Shown here piece after piece: positions 42,456 through 54,549 of a DNA stretch of 64,000 nt (positions are counted from its first letter, which is position 1; each line of letters starts with the position of its first letter). Location: positions 62,001 through 126,000 of the forward strand of contig CAWUVK010000001.1 in assembly GCA_963926055.1 (NCBI GenBank), given 5' to 3'. Source of the DNA: CAJXJP01 sp963926055. Lineage in GTDB: Bacteria > Patescibacteriota > Gracilibacteria > BD1-5 > UBA6164. Position numbers and translations under genes: made by a program. The notes under the pieces are model-generated. The model was not told the DNA's origin, searched no databases, and worked only from the letters and a program-made list of their open reading frames with translations.

Positions 42456-43904
42456 ATGGAAAAACATTACAAACTTAAAAATATCGTCACAAACTTAATA
42501 GATGAAGTAAAAAAACAAGATTTTCTTGTGTATTTTAGAAAAATTTCTGCAGTAGAAATTACAGAAAAAAAATTAGTTCTTGGTGTTGTATCAACATTTA
42601 TGAAAGATAACTTGCAAGCAAAATTTTATTCTAAAATTCTTGAAGCTGTTCAAAAGGAAATTGAAACTATTACTGAAATTGAATTTGTGGTCGATCAAGA
42701 AATAGATAATCCTTCAAATACCGCTGTTGTAGATTGTACAGCATTTTATAAAACTGCATCAAAAACAAAAAAAGGTGGTGTTTCAACTGTTTCTAATGTT
42801 ACAGGAACAAAACAAACAACTCAATATAAACAATCTCAAAGTGCTGCAAGTATGCTTATAAATCAAAGATATAAGTTAAAAAACTTTGTTGTTGGTGCTG
42901 ATAATCAATTAGCATATTCTGCTTGTGAAGCTGTTTGTAAAAACCCAGGAAAATCATACAATCCACTATATATTTATGGAGATGTTGGTTTAGGTAAAAC
43001 TCATTTACTTCAAGCTGCTGGAAACGAAATTTACAGCAAATTTAAAGATAAAAACATTGTTTATACTACTGCCGATAAATTTATTACTGAATATGTTTCT
43101 TCAGTGAAAAAAAGATCAGTAGAAAAACTCAGATTAAAATATAGAGAAATTGATGTTTTAGTTATTGATGATGTTCAATTCCTTGCGAAAAAAGAACAAA
43201 CTCAAAATGAATTATATAATATTTTCAATTTATTATATGAACAAAATAAACAAATAATTATTTCTGGTGATAGAGCTCCAAAAGAATTAACAGAATTAGA
43301 ACCAAGATTAAGATCAAGATTTGAATGGGGAATTACTGTTGATATAGGGAAACCAGATTTTGAAACAAGACTTGCAATTCTTCAAGAAAAAGCAAGAGAA
43401 AGAGAATTTATGATTCCTCAAGATATTGCCGAATTTATCGCAGCAAACGTAAATCAAAATGTAAGAGAGTTAGAATGAGTTTTAAATCAACTTATTGCTG
43501 AATACGAACTTACTGGAAAAACTCCAAGTTTATCTAGAGTTTCATCTCAACTAAAAAAATTGTCTTTCACTACTGATTTACTTGGTGCACCAAAACAAGA
43601 TATTAGAACTACGACTATTAAATCTTACGAAGATATTTTAGATGCTGTTTCATCTCATTTTGGTATCGAAAAAGAATGAATTCTTGGTGGAAATAGAAAA
43701 AAAGAATTTATGATTCCTAGACAAGTTTCAATGTATTTATTAAAAACAAAAATGCATTACACATATGAAAGAATTGGAAATATATTTTCTGGTAGAAATC
43801 ATGCTGCTGTATTATATTCTTGTAATAAACTAGAAAAATTAATCAAAGCTGATAAAACTCTCTTAAATGAATTAAATATCATTAGAGAAACTATGGGGCT
43901 ATAA
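42456..43904 (+). CDS. dnaA: Chromosomal replication initiator DnaA
   Basis: 482 residues. Domain I at 1-85, variable linker (poly-Ser/Gln/Thr) to about 135, AAA+ domain with Walker A YGDVGLGKTHLLQA and Walker B VLVIDDVQFL, sensor LEPRLRSRFEWG (Arg finger), and the C-terminal helix-turn-helix IFSGRNHAAVLYSCNKLE for DnaA-box binding (family: GRDHTTVLHA). Only 2 of about 25 Gly are TGA (VRELEG, KEGILGG). No DnaA-box cluster is seen beside it. Confidence 0.97.
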
Positions 43905-43907
43905 AAA

Positions 43908-43943
43908 AAATAAAAAAACTCAGATTAATCTGAGTTTTTTTAT
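43908..43943 (+). terminator. dnaA terminator
   Basis: Stem AAAAACTCAGATT / AATCTGAGTTTTT, T7. Confidence 0.9.
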
Positions 43944-44009
43944 TTTGAAAATTATTTGTTTTTTAAGCCATTTTTTGTATTATAATACAGATAAATAAAT
44001 AAAACATTT

Positions 44010-46484
44010 ATGACATTAAATGATATTAGAAATGATTTGGAGCAAGAAATCTCACTTGATGATTCAAGTAGAGATTTTTGAGTTTCCCAAAAAAAAATTG
44101 ATCATAAAAATACACTCAATGATGTATATCAAAATTTAAGAAAAGATATCTTTTTACCATGAAATGATTCTCTAAAAATTTCACAAAAATATAGATTTTT
44201 TTCACGTAAATCAAAACATTATTTTGATCCTGTATTTAAATCTCGTTTTAAGAAAAATATACATTTGCGAAAAAATAGATATTTTCAATTTGATTTTTAT
44301 AAAACAAAATTTCAAGAATATAAATATAATTTTGAAAACAGAAAAGTTCAAGAATGATTTAAAAATTTTTACACTAAAATCCCTTTAAATTCAACAATTC
44401 AACAAAAATCTCATAACTTTATTAGAAAAGAATTATTTAATAAAAAATATTCTCCAGTAGAATATTTTTGGAATAATAATTCTGAAAATATTATGATTTC
44501 TGAAAATTTTCACAATAATTCTATTCATAATGAGCAAAACGATATAAATAAAAATAATATTACAGAAAATGAAAATATTAATCATAAAATTATATCTGAT
44601 TGAGAAATTAAAAATATTTTTAATAGAGCTTTTATAAAAAATTATTTTTCTCAAAAATATTTTGATTATTTAAATACATTAAAAAATATTAATCTAAAAA
44701 TTATTTTTACGAATAAAAATAATTATAAAAAATTATGAGTTGTTTGATTATTTTTAATATTTTGAATGTTTTGATTAAAATTTTCAATTCAAGAAAATGT
44801 AAATAATGGTTATAATAAGCTAATACAAATAAAAAATTGAGAATTATCTGGCAAAACGATCGAACAAAATTTTGATGAAATATATGATTCTTTTAAAATT
44901 GCTGATATTTTATATAAACCAGTTTCTATTTTTCCAAATCAAACTATTGATAATGGATATCATGTTATAAAGTGATGAAAACAAATAGGATATTTCTGAA
45001 AATATTTTTTATCATTCTATGATGATTTAAAACATAAAATTGAAAATCAATGAATTGAAAATGTATATATTTCCGATTTTTTATATGCAAATAGAAGCTC
45101 ATTTTATAACTTTGAAAAGAGTCTTTCTCAAGCAATTCTTCACTATAATCAAGTTACGAGTGTATGAGATACAAAATTACAAAAAGTATTTGATGATACA
45201 ATTTCTAAATTAAATGAATCCGTAGGTTTACTTAAAACAGTGAATATAAATTTCGAAGAATTTTTGTGAATTTTATGACACTATGAACAAAAAGATTATT
45301 TAATTGTTTTTCAAAATAATGATGAAATTCGTCCAACTGGATGATTTATGTGATCAATGTGAATAATTTCTATTTATAAATGAAAAATATTAGAAATAAA
45401 AAAATCTGATGTTTATGCTTATGAATGGGAAATAAATAAAACATACGAATCAATAGCTCAAAAAACAATTGCTCCGGAATGATTAAATAAAATCACTTGA
45501 ACTTGGGGATTACGTGATTCAAATTACTACCCAGAAGTAAAAAGATCAGCTCATGAAATTAAAGGATTCTTAGATAGGATTAACGAAAAAATTGATTGAA
45601 TAATTTTTATTAATAAATCAACTATTGAAGAAATCTTAAAAGTAAGTGGTTGAATAGAATTTGAAGCTATCTGAGAAAAACTTACTGATGAAAATTTTTC
45701 TAGAGTTATTTCAACTTTAGTTGAAGCAAAAGTTTCTAAACAAGGAACTTTATGAACTCCAAAACAAGTATTATTTGATTTTGCAGAAACGTTTTATGAA
45801 AAGATGAAACAAGACAATGATTATATTCCTTACGCAAAAGTACTGTTTAATCATCTTCAGTCTAGAGATATAATGATGTACTCATTTAACACGTCCCAAA
45901 ATAGTCTTTTATGGAAATTATGACTCAATGGAGAACTGCCATTTTATAAAACACTCGATTTTACTTATCCTGTTTATACATCTATTTCTTGAAATAAATC
46001 TTGAAGATATATTGAAACAGAGTATGAAAAAAATGTTTATGAATTCTGAGAATGTAATTATTATACAAATTTTAATATCATTCGTAAACATACGTATAAC
46101 CAAATTGAGGAAGATAAAGTAAACAACCTTTTAAATAAATTTGATATTAAAGATAAAAATCATATTCGTTTCATTCAATGAAAATGAGATAATTACCAAT
46201 TTATGAGAGTGTTATTACCAAAATATGCTACAGTTACTCCGAAACCATGAATGACAATAGTTCAGTATCCAAGATATAAAGAAATATCATTTTATATGAA
46301 AACACGTTTATATGAAACAACAGAATATCAAATAGAATATTATCTAAATAAACCTAATTGTAATGGATATTCTTATAAATTATATAAACAGCCTTGAATA
46401 AAAAAATATAAAATGTCTTTAGATATTATGTGAGAAAAAATATTTGCAAGAGATGTTAAAAAAGATTTTATCATAAATAGATAA
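44010..46484 (+). CDS. DUF4012-domain membrane protein
   Basis: 824 residues. A basic, Lys/Phe/Asn-rich cytoplasmic N-terminal region (about 1-240), one membrane helix (LGVVGLFLIFGMFGLKF, about 248-264), then a large extracytoplasmic domain. That domain has YLIVFQNNDEIRPTGGFMGS near 428-447, the hallmark of DUF4012, and SNYYPEVKRSAHEIKGF. The family occurs with surface polysaccharide or S-layer genes in Gram-positive and CPR bacteria; the biochemical role is unknown. Dense in TGA glycines. Confidence 0.85.
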
Positions 46485-46502
46485 CATAATAAATATTTTG
46501 TT

Positions 46503-46536
46503 TAAAAACTCTAAAATTATATTTTAGAGTTTTTTT
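46503..46536 (+). terminator. Terminator
   Basis: Stem AAAACTCTAAAA / TTTTAGAGTTTT, loop TTATA, T8. Confidence 0.9.
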
Positions 46537-46609
46537 TATATACTTTTTACAACAAGATTTTTTTTTGTATTATAACGGTAATGATAAATATTTTTTAGAA
46601 TAAATAATT

Positions 46610-47917
46610 ATGAATATTAAAAAATTAATAGCACTAGATAATCCATTTAGACTTTTATATCACAAAATAAAAGCAATAATTGCTAATTTTATGTATGGTT
46701 TTCCATCAAAAAATATGACGATTATTTGAGTAACAGGTACAAATGGAAAAACTACAACCTGTAATATTATTTGAAAATGATTAAAAGCATCATGAAAAAA
46801 AATATTTATGTTTACTACTGTAAACGTTATTATTGATGATGAAGAATATACAAATAATACAAAAATGACCTCACCGGATCCTTTTGAATTACAAAGATTA
46901 TTAAAAATTGCAAAACAAAAATGATGTGAAATTGCTATTATTGAAACAGCAAGTCATGGTATAAAAATGCATAGAGTTTGGGGGATTGAGTATGATATTG
47001 CAGTACTGACAAATATAACACAAGATCATCTTGATTTACATAAAACTATGGATGATTATGTTCATACAAAATTATTATTATTTTCTAATCTTATTAGAAA
47101 TAAAAGAAAAAAATGAATTAAAAAAACCGGGATTATTAATACACAATCTCAATATAAAGAATTATTTTTAGATGAAACATATGATTCATTATTTGTTTAT
47201 TGAGATGGTGATAAATCCAATTTACATGCAAAAAATATTCAGCAAAATATTAATGGTATGAAATTCGATGTTTCTGCTGCTGGTGTGGATATAAAAGTTG
47301 AAACACCTCTTATTTGAGATTTTAATGTTCAAAATATTCTCGCTGCTATTTGAGTATTTATTTCTGTATGATTGTCTCAAAGTGAAATTAAAAAATCTCT
47401 TGAATGAGTTTCATGAGTCCCAGGAAGAATGCAGATGATTGATAATGATGAATGATTTAAAGTTATTGTTGATTATGCTCATACACAAGATGCTTTAGAA
47501 AATGTCCTAACCACTATTAAATCTCTTAATTGAGTTCGTAGGATTATAACTGTTTTTTGAGCTACTTGAGATAGAGATAAAACAAAAAGACCAATGATGT
47601 GAGAAACAGTATCAAAATATTCTGATGTTGTAATTTTAACACAAGATGATGATTATAGTGAAGATACTCAAGAAATTATAAAAGATGTACTTCCAGGTAT
47701 TTGAAGAAAACAGTCAGAAAATTTTTGGGTAATTTCTGATAGATATGAAGCTATTAGAACTGCTTTAATTACAGCCGAAAGAGATGATATTGTAGTTATA
47801 GCAGGGAAGTGAGACGAACATGTTATGATAACGAATCAGTGACCTAAAAAATGGCATGATAAATCTGTTGTTGAAGAAATTCTTACAGATTTAGATAATT
47901 ATAAAATCATAGATTAA
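46610..47917 (+). CDS. murE: Mur ligase, MurE-like (UDP-MurNAc-peptide synthetase)
   Basis: ATP-dependent ligase adding the third amino acid of the peptidoglycan stem. 435 residues, short for MurE because the N-terminal UDP-binding domain is reduced. P-loop GVTGTNGKTTT at about 42-52, ETASHG, LTNITQDHLDLH with the metal-binding HLD, and C-terminal VDYAHTQDAL and TGDRDKTKRP. The substrate motif DNPR of the DAP-adding enzymes is replaced by DDDYSED, so the amino acid added may not be meso-DAP. Heavy TGA usage. Confidence 0.85.
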
Positions 47918-47920
47918 AAT

Positions 47921-47957
47921 ATAAAAAAACTTCTTATTTATTAAGAAGTTTTTTTAT
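47921..47957 (+). terminator. Terminator
   Basis: Stem AAAAAACTTCTTA / TAAGAAGTTTTTT. Confidence 0.9.
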
Positions 47958-48062
47958 AACCAAAATAATTTTTTTAACATAAATTATTAAAAATTCTTTT
48001 TGTTTTCAATATTTTCAATATACTAAATACAGAAAAATATATTTTTTATAATTCAACAAAAC

Positions 48063-49526
48063 GTGAGCTTATATTTGAAATACAGACCAAGTGATTTTTC
48101 ATCTCTAGTCGGACAAGAATTTACAAAACAAACACTCCAAAAAGCTATTGATCAAGATAAAACTGTTTGAGCATACTTATTTTGTGGACCAAGATGAACT
48201 GGGAAAACTTCTAGTGCGAGAATATTTGCAAAAGCTATTAATTGCCTCGATACGAGTAATGGAAACCCTTGTGGTAAATGTAAAGTCTGCCAAGATTTTT
48301 CTGATGATAGATTAGTAGATATTATTGAAATTGATGCAGCGAGTCATACGTGAGTAGATAATATTCGTGATATTATTGAAAGAGCGCAGTTTGCTCCAAA
48401 TTTCTGTAAATATAAAATTTATATTATTGATGAAGTGCACATGCTTTCAAAATGAGCATTTAACGCACTTTTGAAAATTTTAGAAGAACCACCAAAACAT
48501 GTAAAATTTATTTTAGCTACTACTGAAACACATAAAGTTCCTGATACAATAATTTCTCGTTGTCAAAGATATGATTTTAAAAGAATTTCAGCTCAAGATA
48601 TAACTCAAAGATTACTCTATATAGCCAAAGAAGAAAAAGTAAATATCGACGAAAAATCACTTGAATATATTGTAAAAAATAGTTGAGGTTGACTAAGAAA
48701 TGCTATTTCATTATTCGAACAGCTTATTGTAGATAATATAATTGCTTTTGATAGTGTTGTTGAAAAATTATGAATTGTGGACGATGATATTTTAGAAAAT
48801 TTTATGAATAAATTATTACATAAAGATACTACTATTATTTGAGATTTTGATATTCTTGTATCAGACGGGAAAAATATGAAAGTTTTTTTTAAAGAATTAA
48901 TTTATTTCATAAAAAATAAAGCAATTTGAGAATTAAAATATAATAATCCAATTTCTGATTACATTTGAGTACTTGATATTTTAGATGATGTGTATGGTAA
49001 AACTAAAAATTCTCTTGATGAAAATACTACTTTTGTCATCTGAATTTTAAAAATAGTTTCTCAATATTCATCTTCTCAATCACAAAATCATGTATCTAGT
49101 GTAAAAATTTCTCAAAATAATGATTCACTAAATATTAAATCTATTGAAACACAACCAGTTGTACAAGAGATTAAAACACATGCTCAAGTTGAAAATAAAC
49201 AAGAATTATCACATGATGATATTTCAGATGTCTTTTGAGATGTAAGTGAACAAAAAAATACTCAAACTATTGAAAATAATTCACAAGAGTTTGCAAAAGA
49301 TTTTGACTTGAAAAATTTTATCTTACTCTTAAAAAATAATGGTGCAAAATGAGGTTTAACTATGGCACTAAGATGATCATGAGTAGAATTAATCTGAAAT
49401 AGTTTAATTATTAGAACAAAAACTAAAATTGCGTCAACTCAAGTTACGAATATTGATAATATTGCTTTGATGTCAAAAGTTCTTCAAGATATGTGAGTTA
49501 TTAATCCTGAAATTAAACCAAATTAA
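48063..49526 (+). CDS. dnaX: DNA polymerase III subunit gamma/tau
   Basis: Clamp-loader ATPase. 487 residues from GTG 48063 (SLYLKYRPSDFSSLVGQ is the true family N-terminus, so a GTG start is required). Walker A GPRGTGKTS, zinc cysteines in CLDTSNGNPCGKCKVC, Walker B IYIIDEVHMLS, and sensor SRCQRYDFKR. After domain III the sequence is a low-complexity Gln/Asn/Ser linker and a short C-terminal domain. First of the dnaX-apt-priA operon. Confidence 0.95.
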
Positions 49527-49530
49527 AAAT

Positions 49531-50037
49531 ATGAACTTAGAAAATTTTATAAAAGATATCCCTGACTTTCCAAAACAATGAATTATTTTTAAAGATATTT
49601 CACCTCTGTTGGCTACTCCGGAAGCATTTAATTTTGCTATTGATTCATTATCAAAAAATATTATTGATTGTGATGTAATTGTTTGATTAGATGCAAGAGG
49701 ATTTTTATTTGCTGGTGCATTAGCTTATAAACTTAATAAACCTCTTGTTTTGGTAAGAAAAGCAGGGAAACTTCCAGATGAATCTATTAGTATTGATTAT
49801 CATTTAGAGTATGGTTCTAATTCATTCGAAATTCATAAAAATTCTATAAAGCGTTGAGATAAAGTTGTAGTGATAGATGATTTACTTGCAACTGGATGAA
49901 CAGCTTTGGCTTCTTGTGAATTAATTCAAAAACTTGGTTGAGAAATTAATTCTATTGAATTTATAGTCGAATTAGAATTTCTAAAATGAAAAGAAAAACT
50001 AAAAAATTATACAATTAATTCTTTACTAAAATATTAA
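49531..50037 (+). CDS. apt: Adenine phosphoribosyltransferase
   Basis: Salvages adenine to AMP using PRPP. 168 residues. IPDFPKQGIIFKDISPLL is the family N-terminus, VGLDARGFLF the adenine-binding region, and KVVVIDDLLATGGTA the PRPP loop. Its TAA shares an A with the ATG of the next gene (TAATG), implying translational coupling. Confidence 0.95.
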
Positions 50038-50999
50038 TGTATTGTCTAGTTTCACCATTTTCTAATACATTTGATACAATCTGACTCATTTATTATGTGC
50101 CAGATTTTTTAGTTTGAGATATTATATTATGACAAATCGTAGAAATACCTTTGAGAGATGAAATACAAATAGCAGTAGTTATTTGAATTAATAGTTCTCT
50201 TTGAAATACACCTGAAGATAAAATAAAATCACTTATTTCAATAAAATATCATCATAATTTTTTATGGGATTACCAAATTGAAATACTTCAATTTATTTCC
50301 AGTTATTATTTTACACCTATAGCAAATTCGGCGAGTTTATTTTTTCCTAAAAATCTTTTAGAAAAAATAAAAAAAGACACTTTTATAGATTTTCAAACAA
50401 AAAATATTTATAAATATCACGATAATATATCTATTGAATTTTCACCAGCACAAAAAACAGCATATGATATTATTTCTCAAAGTGAAAAAAATAAATTTTT
50501 GCTTTATTGAATAACTTGAAGTGGAAAAACTCAAATATATATTCAACTTATTAAAGATCAACTTAAAAATAATAAACAATCTTTATTATTAATTCCTGAA
50601 ATTATTTTATCAAATCAAATTTCTCAAACTATCAAAAATACTTTTTGAGAAGATGTTTTGATAATAAATTCTACTGTTTCCGCTGCGAGGAGAACACAAT
50701 ATTTTAGTGATATTTACAATTCAAAAGCTAAAATAATTGTAGGGACAAGAAGTGCATTATTTTATCCATATAAAGACTTGTGAATTATTATTGTAGATGA
50801 ACAACACGATGGAAGTTTTGTATCTGATCAAGCTCCAAGGTACCACGGTTTGGATATTGTAAATAAAATAAGTGATGCTTTAAATGTGAAATTAGTATTG
50901 GCTTCTTGAACTCCAAGTATTAGTAGTATGTATGATAGTATAAAAGGAAAATATCAATTAGTTACACTTTTAGAAAAATATAAAACACCAGATGAATAA
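50037..50999 (+). CDS. priA: C-terminally truncated PriA-like helicase
   Basis: 320 residues against about 700-800 for PriA. Present: the N-terminal 3'-DNA-binding part and helicase lobe 1, with LLYGITGSGKTQIYIQL (Walker A), IVGTRSALFYPY and IIIVDEQHDGSF (Walker B, usually DEEHDxSY) and LASGTPSISS. Absent: the four-Cys-pair zinc region and helicase lobe 2. The stop lies inside a terminator, so no further coding sequence follows. It may still load replication proteins, but helicase activity is doubtful. Confidence 0.85.
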
Positions 51000-51014
51000 T
51001 CTGGTGTTTTTTAG
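50981..51014. terminator. Bidirectional terminator ending priA and the cNMP gene
   Basis: Stem AAAACACCAGAT / ATCTGGTGTTTT, loop GAATA containing the priA stop region. Confidence 0.9.
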
Positions 51015-51847
51015 TTTTCCATGAAATCTTTATCTCTTTGTTCTTGTATTATTATTTTTTCTTTTATCAATCATGCTATTGCTGTAGATATAGTTGTGAG
51101 AACTTTTCTGTCATTATCTTTAAAATCTACATTATTTCTAAAATATATAAGATATCATAAAGATGTTTCTCAAATAGTAAGTTCTTGAATTTCATTAAAT
51201 GTATTTTTTGTTTTTAATTCTAACAATTCTAATTTATTATCAGTTATTTCAATAATTTTATCAAGCATTTTTCATTTATTCCTAGAGTCGTATTTGAGAA
51301 CTAAATAATTTTCTAGTACTGGGTTTTTTTCTAAGAAAAATATATAATCAATATGAACTATTTCTTCTAATTTATCAATAAGTCAAAAAATATTTCTATT
51401 ATTTACTTGTTTAATTTTTAATATTTCTTGTGTTACTTTATAGTTTGATGTAATAAGAGAATTAGATTGATTTATTCTTTTGTTTGATGTATGAATAATA
51501 TATTTTAATAAATTCATAGCTTCTCTTGGATGCTTTTGGGTAAAATCATCTAATCATTCTTGAGCATTAATTCATATTAGTGTAGTTTTTTTACTTGCTA
51601 CAATTTTCACCTCTTTTGGTTTGTCTGAATTTAAAGAAGCTTCTCAAAATACTTCATCTACTCATAAATTTGCAAGTGTTTTAACTTCGTTTTTATGAAC
51701 GGTAGTGTATCTCTGAACTTCTACTTCTCAAGAAATTACTATATAAATATTTTGATTTTTTTCTCATTGTTCAAACAGAACTTCATTTTTTTGTAAATGA
51801 AATTCTTTAAAGAATCCGGAGTTTTGTAAAAATTTTAATTGTAACAT
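51011..51847 (-). CDS. Cyclic-nucleotide-binding-domain protein
   Basis: 278 residues. N-terminal cNMP-binding beta-roll (about 10-130): HLQKNEVLFEQGEKNQNIYI then VISGEVEV and VFGEASL, the phosphate-binding cassette FGE. The usual following R-x-A is replaced (ASLNSDKPKEV), so nucleotide binding is uncertain. The C-terminal half is helical with a GAF-like end, and no helix-turn-helix is obvious. Nine nt after pilT, so probably its regulator or partner. Confidence 0.75.
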
Positions 51848-51856
51848 AGTTGTTGA

Positions 51857-52957
51857 TTAATCGTTAAGCATCATTTCTATTCATTCTTTATCACGAGCAT
51901 ATGCGAGTAAATTTTCTTTAGAAATAACTCATTTTTGATATAAAATCAGTAAATATTTATCCATGAGAATCATTCAAAACTTCTTTCAAACTTCTAATAC
52001 TGAGTAAAGTTGATGAGTTTTACCAGAAATTATTAAATTTCTTACTGCATCATTAGCTACTAATATTTCTCTACATGCAATTCTTCATTCTTTATCAGCT
52101 CTTGGTACAAGTCTTTGAGAGATAACTCATACTAAACTCATTGCTAATTGCATTCTAATTTGTTTTTGTTGTGTTCCAGGGAATACATCTACTATTCTAT
52201 CTATTGTTTGAACTGAATCGTTTGTATGAAGTGTAGAAAAAACTAAGTGACCAGTTTCAGCTAATGTAATAGCAGCTTTTATAGTTTCAGGATCTCTCAT
52301 TTCTCAAATCATAATTACATCAGGATCTTCTCTCAGAGCACTTCTAATTGCTTTATCAAATCATTTTGTATGGTTTCAAACTTCTCTTTGATTTATAAGT
52401 GACTTTTCAGATTGAAATGCAAACTCTACTGGATCTTCTATAGTGATTATATGTTTTTTATAATTTTTATTTATATAATCAATCATTCCTGCTAAGTTTG
52501 TAGATTTCCCAGAACCTGTAGGTCATGTAACAAGAACTAAACCTTTTGACTTTTGACACATTTCTTTTATTTGATCTCATAATCAAAGTCATTGCATAGT
52601 TGGTATATCAGAAGGTATTATTCTCATTGCTATTGAATATCACGCTGTATCTTTATAGCAATTTACTCTATACCTATCTCCATGTACTAACGCATAACTT
52701 GTATCTAACTCCATTTCATATTCAAATTTTTCTAGTCAGACCTTTCAGGCGATAACTATAATAATTTCTACGATTTGATCTCTCGTTAAAATTGGTAGTT
52801 TTATTTGATTTTCATCTATTTGTATTGTCTCAAGTCACATAATATCACCATCTGCATTTCTCACTTTTGGTTGAAATCAAGAATTCAAGTGAATATCTGG
52901 ATACTTCATTTGAGAACAATGATGTAAAATGCTTTCTAGTAATTCTTTTGGAGCCAT
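51857..52957 (-). CDS. pilT: Type IV pilus retraction ATPase PilT
   Basis: Hexameric motor that depolymerises pili for twitching. 366 residues. Walker A VTGPTGSGKSTNLAGM, Asp box TIEDPVEFAF, Walker B DVIMIGEMRDPET with GEMRD typical of PilT, and His box LVFSTLHTNDSVQTIDRI. C-terminal AIRNLI-type motif appears as AVRNLIISGK. N-terminal PAS-like part is short and normal. It suits the four pilin-like genes in the window. Confidence 0.95.
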
Positions 52958-53007
52958 ATATATAAATTATTATTATTTATAAATAGTGTAACATATTTTC
53001 AAAAATA

Positions 53008-53041
53008 ACCAAAAAAAATATAGATTTTCATCTATATTTTA
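53008..53041 (-). terminator. Terminator of the uracil methylase gene
   Basis: Stem AAATATAGAT / ATCTATATTT, loop TTTC. Confidence 0.8.
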
Positions 53042-54487
53042 TTTTACTAAACTTACAATAGTTTCAATATGATTTGTATGTGGAAACATATCTTTTGCTT
53101 GAACTTTTTCTATTTTATATTCACTATTTTGTAAAATATATTCTAAATCTCTTGCAAGAGTTGATGGATTACAAGAAACATAAATCATTTGTTTTGTAGC
53201 AAATTTTAGAATATTTGGTAGAGCACTTGGATGCATCCCAGCTCTGGGAGGATCAATTACTAATAAATCAGCTTTTTTTCATTCAGCAATATATTTTTCA
53301 AGAAAGTCTTCTACTTTTGCATTCACAAAATTCATATTTGAAATTCAGTTGTTTTTTGCATTTTTTTCACCATCTTTTGATGCAGATGTAACTAATTCAA
53401 CCGATGTTACTTGTTTTGCTCCATGTTTTGCAAAAATCATACCAATAGTACCAGTTCCACCATAGAGATCTAATACTGTTTGATTTTTTAAATCATCTTT
53501 ATGTGCAAAATCTAATACGAGAGAATAGAGTTTTTCAGCACCTGTAGAGTTTGTTTGAAAAAAACTTGTAGGCGAGATTTGAAATTCTAAATCTAGTAAT
53601 TTTTCTGTAATAGTTTCTTTCCCATAAATTAATTCTAAATCTCAAATACAAACGTCAGCCTTATTTGGATTATGTGAAAAATAAATTGATTTAATGATAT
53701 CGTATTTTTGTGTAAGTGAAACGAGGAAATCTTTTAAAATTTCTAATTTTTCTTCTTTATTTACATTATTATTTGTTTCAAAATATTCTGGATTAAAACT
53801 TATCAAAAGCATTAATTCATCTGCAAAATGTGTTCTTCTAATCATAATATGACGGAAAAATCCTTCATTTCTCATTTGATCGTAAACTGGTAATCCCATA
53901 GTTTTAGAGAATTTTTTAATTTCTCTAAATATTTCATTTTGTACCTCATCAATTAAGGCGCAACCTTCCATATCTTCGATTTTTGAAAATTCACCTTGTT
54001 TATGAAATCCAACATTAAAATGTTGTTCTACATCATATTTTTTTGATAAATATTTTCCATAAGAAAATTCTACTTTATTTCTATATCCATCAATTGTTGG
54101 AGATCCTTCAATTGGTAAGAACGTAATTTCTTCTTGAAGTTTTTTAAGGTTACGAAGAGAATCTTCTACTTGTTCTTGTTTTATTTTTAATTGTTCTTCA
54201 TACGGAATATTAATCCATTTCCAACCTCCAGATAAACCATATTTATTTGTAGGATGTTGAACTTCGATTGGTGATTTTTTGATTGTTTCGACAATCTGAG
54301 TTTCGAAATAAGATTTTCTCTTTTTTAATAGTCTTAAGTTTACAACAGCTCCAGGAACTGGCCCACCAGTAATCATTAAAACTCTCCCATCAATGTCTGG
54401 GTTTTCACTTTGAAGTCTTGCAAATCATTTTCACCCGAAAACAAGTTTTTCGACTAAGACATTTTCAATAATATCTCATTTTTTCAT
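53039..54487 (-). CDS. RNA m5U methyltransferase, RlmD/TrmA family
   Basis: 482 residues. N-terminal TRAM-like domain (NVLVEKLVFGGKGFARLQ), then a SAM domain with VLDLYGGTGTIGM, VIDPPRAGMHPS, and catalytic Cys in YVSCNPSTLARD. Where RlmD and relatives have a CGGC iron-sulfur site, this protein has YGLSGGWKWINIPYEEQL, so the Fe-S cluster is lost. Methylates C5 of a uridine in rRNA or tRNA; target unknown. Confidence 0.88.
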
Positions 54488-54492
54488 AAAAA

Positions 54493-54524
54493 TACTCTCT
54501 TAGTTTTTAAATCTAAGAGAGTGT
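54493..54524 (-). terminator. Terminator of the lipoprotein gene
   Basis: Stem ACTCTCTTAG / CTAAGAGAGT, loop of 9 nt, T-run running into the methylase ATG. Confidence 0.85.
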
Positions 54525-54549
54525 ATACAAAAAGTGAAAAATAGCAACT

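Noticed and set aside
42164..44009. oriC next to dnaA
   Set aside because: No cluster of DnaA boxes or DUE-like iterons was visible; the gene's presence alone is not enough.
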